A DNA stretch of 46,066 nucleotides from Magnetococcales bacterium. Lineage in GTDB: Bacteria; Pseudomonadota; Magnetococcia; Magnetococcales; JADFYX01. Location: positions 1 through 46,066 of the forward strand of contig JADFZS010000029.1 in the NCBI GenBank assembly GCA_015232405.1, given 5' to 3'. The notes under the pieces were generated by a model. It saw nothing but the letters and a program-made list of their open reading frames with translations, ran no database searches and had not been told where the DNA came from. The position numbers were made by a program, and so were the translations under genes. Of this stretch, positions 28,437-35,844 are shown piece after piece. Positions within the stretch are counted from its first letter, which is position 1, and each line of letters starts with the position of its first letter.

Positions 28437-28578
28437 TATAATGTATTCAAAAAACAATCTTAGCTTGTTTATGGGGCATATTTTGGGCAAATTGGAGTGG
28501 TGTTATGTTGAACAGTGTGTAGTTGGTGTTTTGATTATCAACATCCAACTAAACCCAATGTAAATATTGGGTTTTTTT
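28437..28578 (+). ncRNA. Putative small RNA unit beside the toxin-antitoxin genes
   Basis: A TATAAT box at 28437-28442 (weak -35 region TTTTTC) is followed ~75-140 bases later by a stem TAGTTGG...CCAACTA (28520-28551) and then an intrinsic terminator (28551-28578). No convincing protein gene is present: a 30-codon ORF (28471-28563) lacks a ribosome site and ends in the terminator. Transcription from ~28449 would give a ~130-nt RNA. It is a weak candidate and would need experimental support. Confidence 0.35.
28551..28578 (+). terminator. Intrinsic terminator, rightward
   Basis: AAACCCAAT pairs with ATTGGGTTT across a 6-base loop and is followed by a T run. No annotated rightward gene ends here, which supports an unannotated transcript. 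Confidence 0.75.
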
Positions 28579-28601
28579 GTGGCTTGTTTTGGTTTGGGTT
28601 G

Positions 28602-28615
28602 CATACCTTCAACTG
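28602..28615 (+). repeat. 14-bp direct repeat, right copy
   Basis: CATACCTTCAACTG, identical to 27670-27683 and in the same orientation, just after the nirJN stop side. Together they flank 918 bp holding the toxin-antitoxin pair and the small-RNA candidate. Confidence 0.5.
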
Positions 28616-28627
28616 CCAAATTTATAT

Positions 28628-31351
28628 TTAATGACTTGTCCCTTCAGAACGGGTAATTTTGTTATAGACGTTATATTTACCAGATGGTTTTTTCATTGGT
28701 ATCCGTTTTACCTCTTGTAAGGTATCTCCATCGTAGATTACCAAAGCACCATCTTTATCCCAAATACTTAAAAGTGCATATTTACCATCTTTAGTAAACT
28801 CAACATGGGCGGAAGTTTTACCGGTGGCCGGGCGTAGGGTTTTGGCTATCTCCAAGGTGGATTTATCAATCACATGAACCAGATCACGATTGGGTCCAAA
28901 AAAGACATCCACCCAAGCGTAAGGGGTTTTTTCATGGCTACGCATAAAAAAACCAGGGCCTTTGGTTTTGATGCGTTTAATTACCTGCCAGGTGTTAAGA
29001 TCGATAACCGAAACCACACCCTCTTTTAGGTTTGGGGTAGCCATGACATCACGCCCTTGCCATCTCCAGGTTATACCTGACCCCAAATGCGGCATACCGG
29101 GAATGTCAATACTGGCACTGGGCTTGCCAACCTCCATATCGATTACCTGCCCCTTACCGCCATCTCTTGAAGCCCCAATTAAATAACGATAGCTCTGGGT
29201 AAAGAAAAAATCGTCTAGATAATCCTCAAGATGGATACGTCTTGCCTTAAATATATCGCCATGGGTTTTGCTGTCATCCCTCTTGTATGGTATCTCCCAA
29301 ACCTCTTTTAAATCCTTTAGTGCCGCTATAAAACTGTCACGGGGTGGGGCTACATATACGGCACTTATACGGGAACTTTGCCCGATTTTTTTATCAACAA
29401 CATCTATTACCTGTAACGGTTGCATAGTCTGGGCATCGATAGCTACCAATGTGTGGGGTAGATAGTTTGCAGCCATTATGGTTTTTCCATCACCAGAAAT
29501 AGCAACATTACGCATGTTGATACCGGCTCTTATTTCTGCCACCACTTGCAGACTATACATGTCAAATTTGCTAACCCAGCCATCACGGGAGCCAAAATAG
29601 ACAAAACGACCATCAGGTGAATATTTTGGTCCGCCATGGAGAGCAAAACGGGTTTGAAAACGGTGAATTGGCTTTAACAGGTCGCCATCAAGAATGGTAG
29701 CGTGATGGTCGGCTAGTTCTACCACGATGAACATATTTAAAAGCTGGGCTTTGTGTACGGGCTTATCAGGTAGAGTATTTAAAGGAACATGCTCAACCCG
29801 GCTGGCTTTTATCTCGTCCATATCCCACTTAGGGATTTTTGGTAGGGGTGTATAGATATATTTAACAAGTGATTTTATCTGCTCTTGGGTGAGTACACCT
29901 TCAAAGGCTGGCATCTGGGTAATGGGGCGGCCCTGGCTAATCACCTTTAGGGCTTTTGCTTTACGCAGACGTTTTAAATTTTCGGGCAGCAGAGCCGGAC
30001 CCATGCCGCCAAACCGCTCCGGGTGGTGACATTGGGCGCAATTTTGTTGGTACAGCCCTTCTACTTCCAACGCCTTTTGTTGCTCATATGATAGAGCATG
30101 GGCAGTTGAATAAAATTGGGGGGCAACCATAGAAAAAGTAAATGCAATTACAAAAAGCAGTGCGGTTGCAAGACCAGACAACGGTTTATTTGCTTTGCTT
30201 TTTTGGCTTACCCCTATCTCTTCATCCGTTAGATAACAACCGGGATCTTCGGCCCAAAAATCCCCATCTTGTTGATAAGCACGTACCCTGGTATTGCCAC
30301 CACATATTGCAAGATATTTACATGCTCCACAACGCCCAGTTACCGGCCTTGGTCGTTGTCGCAACCCTTGCAAAAGAGGATCATCACAGTTCCAAATATC
30401 AGCAAAAGAACTTTTTTTCAGATCTCCCAAAGAGTAGTTCCACCAAAAAATGTCAGGATGAACATGGCCTTGGTTGTCAATGTTGGCAATACCTACTCCA
30501 GATGCGTTACCGCCCCATTTAAGTAGCATCTGTTCTGCCTGTGCATATTTTTCTGGATAATTTTTTTTGATCCACATTAGAAAAAATACTCCATCTGCAT
30601 CATTGTTACCTGTAACAAACTCACGTGGCGACCCAACATCAAGATCATGTTTAGCACTGTTGAATAGAGATTCCACCAGCTCCCTGGTGGCTAGATGGGC
30701 TGCATCCTCTTTTCTGTTGGCATTACCCCGTCCGGCATAGTTCCAGTGGGAGAGATAAAAACGGTCTATGGACTCTTTTTCCATCAACTGGAACAGCTCT
30801 GGCAAATCAGTAATATTATCATGGGTAGGGGTAAAACGTATGCCTGCCTTAACACCCATCTCATTACAATTACGTATACCAGCGATAGACTCTTTAAACG
30901 CCCCGACCCTACCTCTGATATGATTGTGTTTATCCTCTAGACCATCTAGACTTACACCAACATAGTCAAAGCCAGCATTGGCAATTTTTTTGGATATCTC
31001 CTTATCCATCAACGTGCCGTTACTAGATAGCCCCAGATAAAACCCCAACTCTTTGGCCTTTGCTGCTATGGCAAAAATATCTGGTCGCAAAAGAGGCTCC
31101 CCACCGGATAAGATTATTGCTGGTACAGCAAAATCCTTTAGCTCTTGCAAAACCCGAAAAACCTCTTCTTTACTCAACTCACCAGAAAAATCCTTATCTG
31201 TTGAGGCTGTGTAACAGTGACGGCAGGTTAAATTACAACGGCGGATAACATTCCAAACAACCACAGGCCCGGTTGCCGACCTCGCTCTACTGAGGCGTTT
31301 TTGTGGCTTTTGGCTAAAGAGGGAACTCATTATTTGGGAAAGTCTGAACAT
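28628..31351 (-). CDS. NirJ-NirN fusion: radical SAM heme d1 synthase joined to periplasmic cd1-like protein
   Basis: 907 residues. Residues 1-~380 are a complete NirJ: the radical SAM motif C39-N-L-T-C43-R-H-C46, the GGEPLLRP box and a C-terminal Cys cluster (GRCGACKYLAICGG), a protein that makes the C3/C8 keto groups of heme d1 from didecarboxysiroheme. Then a hydrophobic helix (~391-411) with a possible signal cleavage site STAHA|L (419/420). The rest is NirN-like: heme c CAQCH (438-442) and a d1-type beta-propeller with HGGPKYSPDGRFVYF. NirJ would be cytosolic and NirN periplasmic, so cleavage after 419 would release NirN. The junction has no stop, start or ribosome site in frame. Last gene of the nir operon. 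NirN transfers heme d1 to NirS in known systems. Confidence 0.9.
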   Translation of the reverse strand: MFRLSQIMSSLFSQKPQKRLSRARSATGPVVVWNVIRRCNLTCRHCYTASTDKDFSGELSKEEVFRVLQELKDFAVPAIILSGGEPLLRPDIFAIAAKAKELGFYLGLSSNGTLMDKEISKKIANAGFDYVGVSLDGLEDKHNHIRGRVGAFKESIAGIRNCNEMGVKAGIRFTPTHDNITDLPELFQLMEKESIDRFYLSHWNYAGRGNANRKEDAAHLATRELVESLFNSAKHDLDVGSPREFVTGNNDADGVFFLMWIKKNYPEKYAQAEQMLLKWGGNASGVGIANIDNQGHVHPDIFWWNYSLGDLKKSSFADIWNCDDPLLQGLRQRPRPVTGRCGACKYLAICGGNTRVRAYQQDGDFWAEDPGCYLTDEEIGVSQKSKANKPLSGLATALLFVIAFTFSMVAPQFYSTAHALSYEQQKALEVEGLYQQNCAQCHHPERFGGMGPALLPENLKRLRKAKALKVISQGRPITQMPAFEGVLTQEQIKSLVKYIYTPLPKIPKWDMDEIKASRVEHVPLNTLPDKPVHKAQLLNMFIVVELADHHATILDGDLLKPIHRFQTRFALHGGPKYSPDGRFVYFGSRDGWVSKFDMYSLQVVAEIRAGINMRNVAISGDGKTIMAANYLPHTLVAIDAQTMQPLQVIDVVDKKIGQSSRISAVYVAPPRDSFIAALKDLKEVWEIPYKRDDSKTHGDIFKARRIHLEDYLDDFFFTQSYRYLIGASRDGGKGQVIDMEVGKPSASIDIPGMPHLGSGITWRWQGRDVMATPNLKEGVVSVIDLNTWQVIKRIKTKGPGFFMRSHEKTPYAWVDVFFGPNRDLVHVIDKSTLEIAKTLRPATGKTSAHVEFTKDGKYALLSIWDKDGALVIYDGDTLQEVKRIPMKKPSGKYNVYNKITRSEGTSH

Positions 31352-31456
31352 TTAAAGATCTGCCATTAATTTATTTAAAAAATATCAATGGCTTTGGGAA
31401 ATTTAATCTCTATTGGGAATAGAGGTTGTAAAAAAAAGCCATGTATAGTGTAAATG

Positions 31457-32458
31457 TTAGGTTTTCAAACGCATACCGCTCTTTTTTAAAATTTTAGAGC
31501 TATATAATATCTCATGTCCCCTATTATCATCTCCCAACATTTTGGCAATATCATCAACTCTTTCACTCACTATGGATCTATCCCGACCATGGACCATGAC
31601 AAAAAGATTATATGCCCATTCCGGTAGATCGCGTGGACGTTTATAGCAGTGGCTTACATATCCTAAAGTGCTGATTTTCTCACCAACAGCTTTTATTCTA
31701 TCATCAGGTATGTTCCAAACCGACATGCCGTTACCTTTAAGCCCCAACCTGATGTGGTTTGGCACAACCCCAATACGCCGTATCCAACCCCTCTCCAACA
31801 TTTTTGTTAAGTGGTTGATCAACTGCTGCTCTGTCATACCCAGACTATTGGCGACATCTTCATATGGGTTGGGTATTAATGGTAGCCCCTCTTGGGTTGC
31901 TGTTATTATGGCTCTTTCCTCTTTTGTTGGCTCAAGATCACTATCCTCACCTACTTTTAGATATGAAGAGACCTCCAGAGGAACAGTATCTATTGAGTCA
32001 TCTTTACCCAGCTTTAGCTTAAATCCCAAACGATACTCTTCAAGCTTGGGAAGGTTGAAAACTTTGTGTCCGGTCTGTTTTTCGATTTTATCCACACTGG
32101 CTTGTATACCGTCGGCTGTTTCGGTTGCAAGTACAAACCACATGTTCAAGGTGTGGTCACGGGCATAGTTGTGGGCAACCTCCGGCATTGCATTGACAAT
32201 ATCTGCCATTTTATCAAACTCATCATCTCCAACTGCTATTGCAGCCAAAGTTAAACCACCACCCATCTGTTCAGCATTAAATAGAGGCCCAAAACGGGTA
32301 AGAAACCCGTGGGATAGCATGGATTGTAGACGTGTTATTAAAATAAATTCAGAGATATCCAACCCTGCCGCCACATCGGCAAATGGTCTTTGACTTAAAG
32401 GGAAACCGATCTGCAAACTGTTGATTATAGAACGGGATATGGCATCAATTGTTATCAT
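31457..32458 (-). CDS. NirG-NirH fusion, siroheme decarboxylase subunits
   Basis: 333 residues. The two AsnC/Lrp-type halves match NirG (residues ~1-155, with RFGPLFNAEQMGGG and NYARDHTLNMWFVLATE) and NirH (~180-330, with RRIGVVPNHIRLG, NGMSVWN, YKRPRDLPEWAYNLFVMVHG). In Pseudomonas these are separate proteins of 147 and 172 residues. With NirD and NirL they decarboxylate siroheme on two acetate chains toward heme d1. The ATG shares its A with the last base of the upstream nirL stop (TAATG), so translation is coupled. The link between halves is short and charged. A cytosolic role is expected. Confidence 0.9.
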   Translation of the reverse strand: MITIDAISRSIINSLQIGFPLSQRPFADVAAGLDISEFILITRLQSMLSHGFLTRFGPLFNAEQMGGGLTLAAIAVGDDEFDKMADIVNAMPEVAHNYARDHTLNMWFVLATETADGIQASVDKIEKQTGHKVFNLPKLEEYRLGFKLKLGKDDSIDTVPLEVSSYLKVGEDSDLEPTKEERAIITATQEGLPLIPNPYEDVANSLGMTEQQLINHLTKMLERGWIRRIGVVPNHIRLGLKGNGMSVWNIPDDRIKAVGEKISTLGYVSHCYKRPRDLPEWAYNLFVMVHGRDRSIVSERVDDIAKMLGDDNRGHEILYSSKILKKSGMRLKT

Positions 32459-32976
32459 TATTTCATCGTTTGAGGTTGATTGGATTTTGGTGAGAAATAG
32501 TGAGCACCCTGCTGTTTAAAACGACGTTGGCTAAATAGTATCTCTTTGGCAATATCTTCCATGCCACAATAAGATTCAAGTTTTACAATATTATTCAACA
32601 CTTCATCACGCTGTCGCCCATGGATCATACAGTATAGATTATAGGGCCAACGTGGTAAAACCCGAGCACGAAGATAGCACAGATTAACAAAATCCATATC
32701 ACCAATGAGCTTTCCCTTCTCAGCAACCAGCTCATCTGGCACATTCCAAACCACCATGGCGTTGGCCTTGAACCCCAACTCACGATGGCGGACAATTACC
32801 CCCATGCGTTTAATGACTCCACGCTCTTGCAAATTTTTCAAGGTGGCTATCACCTCTGACTCAGACTGTCCAATTAACTTGCCGATATCATGAAATGGTC
32901 TTGCAGTTAGGGGAAAACCACTCTGGATAGCCTCAATAAGATCAGACTCTTTATCACTTACTATCTGCATGCTCAT
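32458..32976 (-). CDS. nirL: NirL, siroheme decarboxylase subunit
   Basis: About 172 residues. AsnC/Lrp-like winged helix and ligand-binding core with IKRMGVIVRHRELGFKANAM, the NirL signature, and LRARVLPRWPYNLYCMIHGR. The start is uncertain: ATG at 32976 (or an earlier TTG at 32982) lacks a strong Shine-Dalgarno. Works with NirD, NirG and NirH to convert siroheme to didecarboxysiroheme in the cytosol. Overlaps nirGH by one base and follows nirD by 18 bases. Confidence 0.88.
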   Translation of the reverse strand: MSMQIVSDKESDLIEAIQSGFPLTARPFHDIGKLIGQSESEVIATLKNLQERGVIKRMGVIVRHRELGFKANAMVVWNVPDELVAEKGKLIGDMDFVNLCYLRARVLPRWPYNLYCMIHGRQRDEVLNNIVKLESYCGMEDIAKEILFSQRRFKQQGAHYFSPKSNQPQTMK

Positions 32977-32994
32977 GACCAAAATTAAACATTA

Positions 32995-33462
32995 TCAATG
33001 GATTGGAAATCCCAAATTAATATGGAAATTATTCTCCATTGGCATCATTAATACCTCAGAGCCACTTTTCGACTCAATTTGACCTAATATGTCCATAAGC
33101 CGTTGTTGTGAACGGGCTGTCACTACAAACCATAGGTTTAAAGCATGTTCTCGCTCATAATTGTGGTTAACCTCGCTAAAGCTGTTTACAATTTGCGCAA
33201 CCCTTTCAAGATCTTCCGGGGGAACCTCAACAGCAGCCAGTGTACTAACCCCTAGTGTGCCATTGCGCAGAACAACACCCACCCTGGAGACCATCCCACA
33301 CTCATGGAGATGTTGCAACCGTTGTAAAACCTCCTCTTCACTGATTCCCAACTGTTTGCCTATCTCTTTATAAGGTTCTGGCACCAGAGGAAAATCGTGT
33401 TGAAAGGAGTTTAGTAGCTGCCATTCAATATCCGACAAACCTAGATGTGGATCTTTCTTCAT
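32995..33462 (-). CDS. nirD: NirD, siroheme decarboxylase subunit
   Basis: 155 residues, same family as NirL and NirGH. N-terminal winged helix (LSDIEWQLLNSFQHDFPL) followed by the C-terminal domain with VSRVGVVLRNGTLG, NYEREHALNLWFVVTA, the NirD-type signature; the His of that motif is catalytic in related decarboxylases. Pseudomonas NirD has ~150 residues. It starts 5 bases after the nirF stop. Together with NirL and NirGH all four decarboxylase modules are present. Confidence 0.88.
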   Translation of the reverse strand: MKKDPHLGLSDIEWQLLNSFQHDFPLVPEPYKEIGKQLGISEEEVLQRLQHLHECGMVSRVGVVLRNGTLGVSTLAAVEVPPEDLERVAQIVNSFSEVNHNYEREHALNLWFVVTARSQQRLMDILGQIESKSGSEVLMMPMENNFHINLGFPIH

Positions 33463-33467
33463 TTAAA

Positions 33468-34640
33468 CTACAGCCCTATTCTGTGCGCCCTTGATGTAAA
33501 AAAGATACCACTGGGTTTTTCAACAGTAAGCTCGGTTAGCTTGGTAAAACTATCTGTGTGGTACACCTCCACCCGGTCTCCATCACGAACCGACACCCAA
33601 ATATGCTCACCACGGGGGGTAAACTCCATGTGCATAACCCCTTTACCCGGTTTCAGACTTTTTACCACCTTCATCGACTGTACATCAATTACCTGTAAGG
33701 TGTCATTTTTTGGAAAGGCAAAATTAACCCATACCTGCCGCCCGTCAGGACGACCCATGGCAAATACTGGCTGGCTATGGACGGGAATCCGCCCTTTTTC
33801 CTCCCAACTATTGGTGTCAACAACCAAAATCTCATGTCGGCCTATTGCTGGCAGAAAGGCCATGCCACCAGCTATGGCCCACCCCTCCAAATGGGGCATC
33901 TTGTAGACAGGTAGTTTTTTTGCCCCTCGACCATAATCCTGTAAAATTTTTCTTGGCCCCTTTTCAATATTCCATAAATCAAGTAGAGCAAGACCATCCT
34001 CGCCAAACAGACCAGCTATATAAAACCGTCCATCAGGGGTAACCAGACCATCATAGGGTTTTTCCCCAATCTCTCTGAATTTTGTAATTTTTGGCTTGGC
34101 AACTTCACTTAAGTCGGCAATCCATATCTCACCTGCATCAAACAGGCTAAAGACAAACTTCTGCCCCGGTATATCAACCAACCCCACAACCTTGGACAGC
34201 TCCCCATCCTCACCTTTTGCTGGTATGTCAGCTACCAATTCAAGAGTGGTAGAATCAAACACCCTTACTCCACCCGGTGTATAGTTGGAGACTGCAACTA
34301 AAGTACCGTCCTGTGAAATAGCCCCACCAATGCTGTTACCACCCTGAATAACCCGTTTAACAAGGGTTTGGGTTAAGATATCAACCTTGCTCAGCCCACC
34401 ATCACGACCAAACAGATAGGCATAACGACCATCTCTGGAATAAACCGCAGAGGCGTGGGAGAGATCCCCCAAACCTTTAACACCACCAAGAATGGTTTTG
34501 TTTGTGGTCTCAACCACCTGGATACGTCCCGAAGCTCGCTCAATTACCAACCCCATATCCCCCACTCCCCGTATGGAGCCACTACAACCCATCAGGACAA
34601 ATGTGAGAATAAATAGAATTTTTGTGATTTGCTGTTTCAT
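33468..34640 (-). CDS. nirF: NirF, heme d1 biosynthesis lipoprotein
   Basis: 390 residues from the ATG at 34640, which shares a base with the nirC stop (TAATG). A longer frame to 34847 lies inside nirC and is ignored. Signal peptide with lipobox L-M-G-C: a periplasmic lipoprotein. The mature protein is a single d1-type beta-propeller with YSRDGRYAYLFGRDGGLSK, GAISQDGTLVAVSNYTPGG and VHMEFTPRGEHIWVS, but lacks the heme c domain and catalytic His of NirS. It acts late in heme d1 maturation (proposed dehydrogenation of an acrylate side chain). Pseudomonas NirF has 392 residues, close to this. Second gene of the nir operon. Confidence 0.9.
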   Translation of the reverse strand: MKQQITKILFILTFVLMGCSGSIRGVGDMGLVIERASGRIQVVETTNKTILGGVKGLGDLSHASAVYSRDGRYAYLFGRDGGLSKVDILTQTLVKRVIQGGNSIGGAISQDGTLVAVSNYTPGGVRVFDSTTLELVADIPAKGEDGELSKVVGLVDIPGQKFVFSLFDAGEIWIADLSEVAKPKITKFREIGEKPYDGLVTPDGRFYIAGLFGEDGLALLDLWNIEKGPRKILQDYGRGAKKLPVYKMPHLEGWAIAGGMAFLPAIGRHEILVVDTNSWEEKGRIPVHSQPVFAMGRPDGRQVWVNFAFPKNDTLQVIDVQSMKVVKSLKPGKGVMHMEFTPRGEHIWVSVRDGDRVEVYHTDSFTKLTELTVEKPSGIFFTSRAHRIGL

Positions 34641-34966
34641 TATTGGGGAATCCCCTTCTTTAACTGTTTTATCAACCAGACAATTTCCTCTCGACTCAAC
34701 ATACCTTCCCAGGGAGGCATGGCTCGCTCTGGCAAACCATAAAAAACAGTGTCGGAAAGAATATCCATATCTTTTCCTGCCAGTGCATCTGGAGTAAGGG
34801 GTGGACCTAAACCACCTTTCATAGTCAACCCATGGCAAGAGCCACAATCATGTTTCAACATATGAATGAGTGCAGCCTGCCTTTGAGATGTTAACTCCTC
34901 GGCATGGCTTTTTGTTGAATTGCTAAAAGAGAGAGCAAAAATAAGCAGTAAAAATATACGTAACAT
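34640..34966 (-). CDS. nirC: NirC-like periplasmic cytochrome c
   Basis: 108 residues. Signal peptide (1-~22, ending KSHA) then one heme c site CGSCH (41-45), followed by G-L-G-P-P-L-T-P and M-P-P-W, whose Met is a likely axial ligand. Length and position directly before nirF match NirC, a small cytochrome c that donates electrons during heme d1 assembly. ATG at 34966. First recognised gene of the leftward nir operon; a longer transcript from the sigma-54 promoter at 35700 is possible. Confidence 0.85.
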   Translation of the reverse strand: MLRIFLLLIFALSFSNSTKSHAEELTSQRQAALIHMLKHDCGSCHGLTMKGGLGPPLTPDALAGKDMDILSDTVFYGLPERAMPPWEGMLSREEIVWLIKQLKKGIPQ

Positions 34967-34989
34967 TGATCTAGCAGTTGCTGGTGAAT

Positions 34990-35005
34990 ATATGCCTTGG
35001 CATAT
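34990..35005. promoter_or_regulatory. Palindrome upstream of nirC
   Basis: ATATGCC-tt-GGCATAT, 7-base arms with a two-base spacer, 24 bp upstream of the nirC ATG. It is not an FNR/Dnr consensus site. Possibly an operator within the leader. Confidence 0.35.
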
Positions 35006-35204
35006 TGATTTTTTTGTAACTACAGAAACGAAAAATGGGTCTGGTCAGGTTTAGCAAACAGATATTGTTTCTGGAGTCATAACGGTCATGATACGGGAGC
35101 CAGAACTATACGTCAACAAGCCTCACACCTCATTTCATGAGGTTGTTTCAAGGGATATGAAGTGATTATGTATGATGGGGATTTTAAGAATCTATTATTA
35201 CCAC

Positions 35205-35246
35205 AGCTCTGGTAGTTGAAAGTCTGTTTTGCCAACTGCCAGAGCT
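35205..35246 (-). terminator. Strong hairpin downstream of the small membrane genes
   Basis: AGCTCTGGTAGTTG pairs with CCAACTGCCAGAGCT, with one mismatch. On the leftward strand it follows the 43-residue gene by ~65 bp. No U run follows, so it may stabilise the mRNA end or attenuate, not terminate. Confidence 0.4.
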
Positions 35247-35310
35247 ATGAATAAACCTATAAATAGCTAATAGGTATAATCGGTTGGATGGTTATACTGC
35301 CCTTTTGCAA

Positions 35311-35442
35311 CTAAACTACTGATACTAAATGCAAAGTGTTCCAGATTAAGTATGGTGAAGAAAAAATCAGGGTAACAGCTAAAATTCCTAGTACAGTTGT
35401 AACTAAAATTGAAGTTGATTGTTCTGTTTTTTGATTATTCAT
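35311..35442 (-). CDS. Small single-pass membrane protein (paralogue of next)
   Basis: 43 residues, beginning MNNQKTEQSTSILV with a hydrophobic helix at ~12-30 and ending NTLHLVSVV. GGGAG lies 8 bases before the ATG at 35442. Lining it up with the neighbouring 42-residue protein gives a matching pattern: polar head, V/T-T-x-x-L-G-I-x-A core, then x-P-x-x-I/Y, then a hydrophobic tail. The two are probably a duplicated pair, translated from one mRNA. Function unknown; short proteins like these often tune larger membrane complexes. Gene-level support is the Shine-Dalgarno, order and similarity. Confidence 0.6.
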   Translation of the reverse strand: MNNQKTEQSTSILVTTVLGILAVTLIFSSPYLIWNTLHLVSVV

Positions 35443-35480
35443 TTTGTATCTCCCAAACTTTTAAAAATTTGTTTTGTTAA

Positions 35481-35609
35481 CTATGCAGCAATCAACAAAT
35501 AAGCGGAATATATCACACTAGGTGTTGCTATAATTGCGGCAAATGCTGCGATACCTAATGCAATTGTTGAAAGTGTAACTGATAAAAAGTTGCTGGTAGT
35601 TCTGTTCAT
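35481..35609 (-). CDS. Small single-pass membrane protein
   Basis: 42 residues from the ATG at 35609 (AGGAG 9 bases upstream); an in-frame upstream extension to 35678 lacks a ribosome site. It has an N-terminal MNRTTSNFLS head, a hydrophobic run LSTIALGIAAFAAIIATP and tail SVIYSAYLLIAA. It lies ~80 bases downstream of a sigma-54 promoter consensus at 35700-35716 and 38 bases before the paralogous 43-residue gene. No known family. Confidence 0.65.
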   Translation of the reverse strand: MNRTTSNFLSVTLSTIALGIAAFAAIIATPSVIYSAYLLIAA

Positions 35610-35699
35610 GTTGTTGGCTCCTATATTATTTTTAAATCTATTTTTAAATATCAATTTTAAGTTATTGTGTATGTTCATTTGTAACTTGTAATAAATTAC

Positions 35700-35716
35700 T
35701 GCAGCCAGCGTGCCAA
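35700..35716 (-). promoter_or_regulatory. Sigma-54 promoter (-24/-12) for the small membrane genes
   Basis: Read leftward the sequence is TTGGCACGCTGGCTGCA. It matches the sigma-54 consensus TGGCAC-N5-TTGCA at all but one base and has the required GG-N10-GC spacing. Transcription would start near 35689. It is ~90 bp from the tandem repeats at 35788-35823 and divergent from a sigma-54 activator gene, the usual arrangement. Confidence 0.8.
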
Positions 35717-35787
35717 AAATGTTTTTTTGTTTTTTTTATTTGTTTTTTAGATTTTTTGCTAAAAATAACCAACTATGCTATGTTAAC

Positions 35788-35823
35788 TTTACAGTTTAGT
35801 TTACTGTTTAGTTTACTGTTTAG
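35788..35823. repeat. Three tandem 12-bp repeats, probable activator (UAS) sites
   Basis: TTTACAGTTTAG, then TTTACTGTTTAG twice, followed by TTAACA. They lie 21-57 bp upstream of the sigma-54 activator gene and 74-110 bp upstream of the -24 element of the divergent promoter, where enhancer-binding proteins bind. A run of A/T lies between, which could help DNA bending. Confidence 0.55.
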
Positions 35824-35844
35824 TTAACATATGAGTAAAGAGCC

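Larger units (their letters stand above)
34967..35310. other. Non-coding region between nirC and the small membrane genes
   Basis: 344 bases. Contains an interrupted palindrome near nirC (34990-35005), a short hairpin ACCTCAT-ttc-ATGAGGT (35127-35143) and a strong hairpin at 35205-35246. No ORF with a ribosome site was seen. Confidence 0.6.

Noticed and set aside
28471..28563. 30-codon ORF in the toxin-antitoxin flank
   Set aside because: No ribosome site, and it stops in the terminator loop; treated as part of a possible small RNA.
30120..30240. NirJ-NirN join as a simple frameshift artefact
   Set aside because: The frame is open through the linker with a proper hydrophobic helix, and the other frames contain stops; an assembly error cannot be wholly excluded.
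34641..34847. N-terminal extension of nirF overlapping nirC
   Set aside because: It has no lipoprotein signal until the MKQQITK start at 34640, lies wholly in another frame of nirC, and NirF from 34640 has the expected length.
35788..35823. CRISPR-like or minisatellite repeat
   Set aside because: Only three directly abutting 12-bp units without spacers; position fits activator binding sites.
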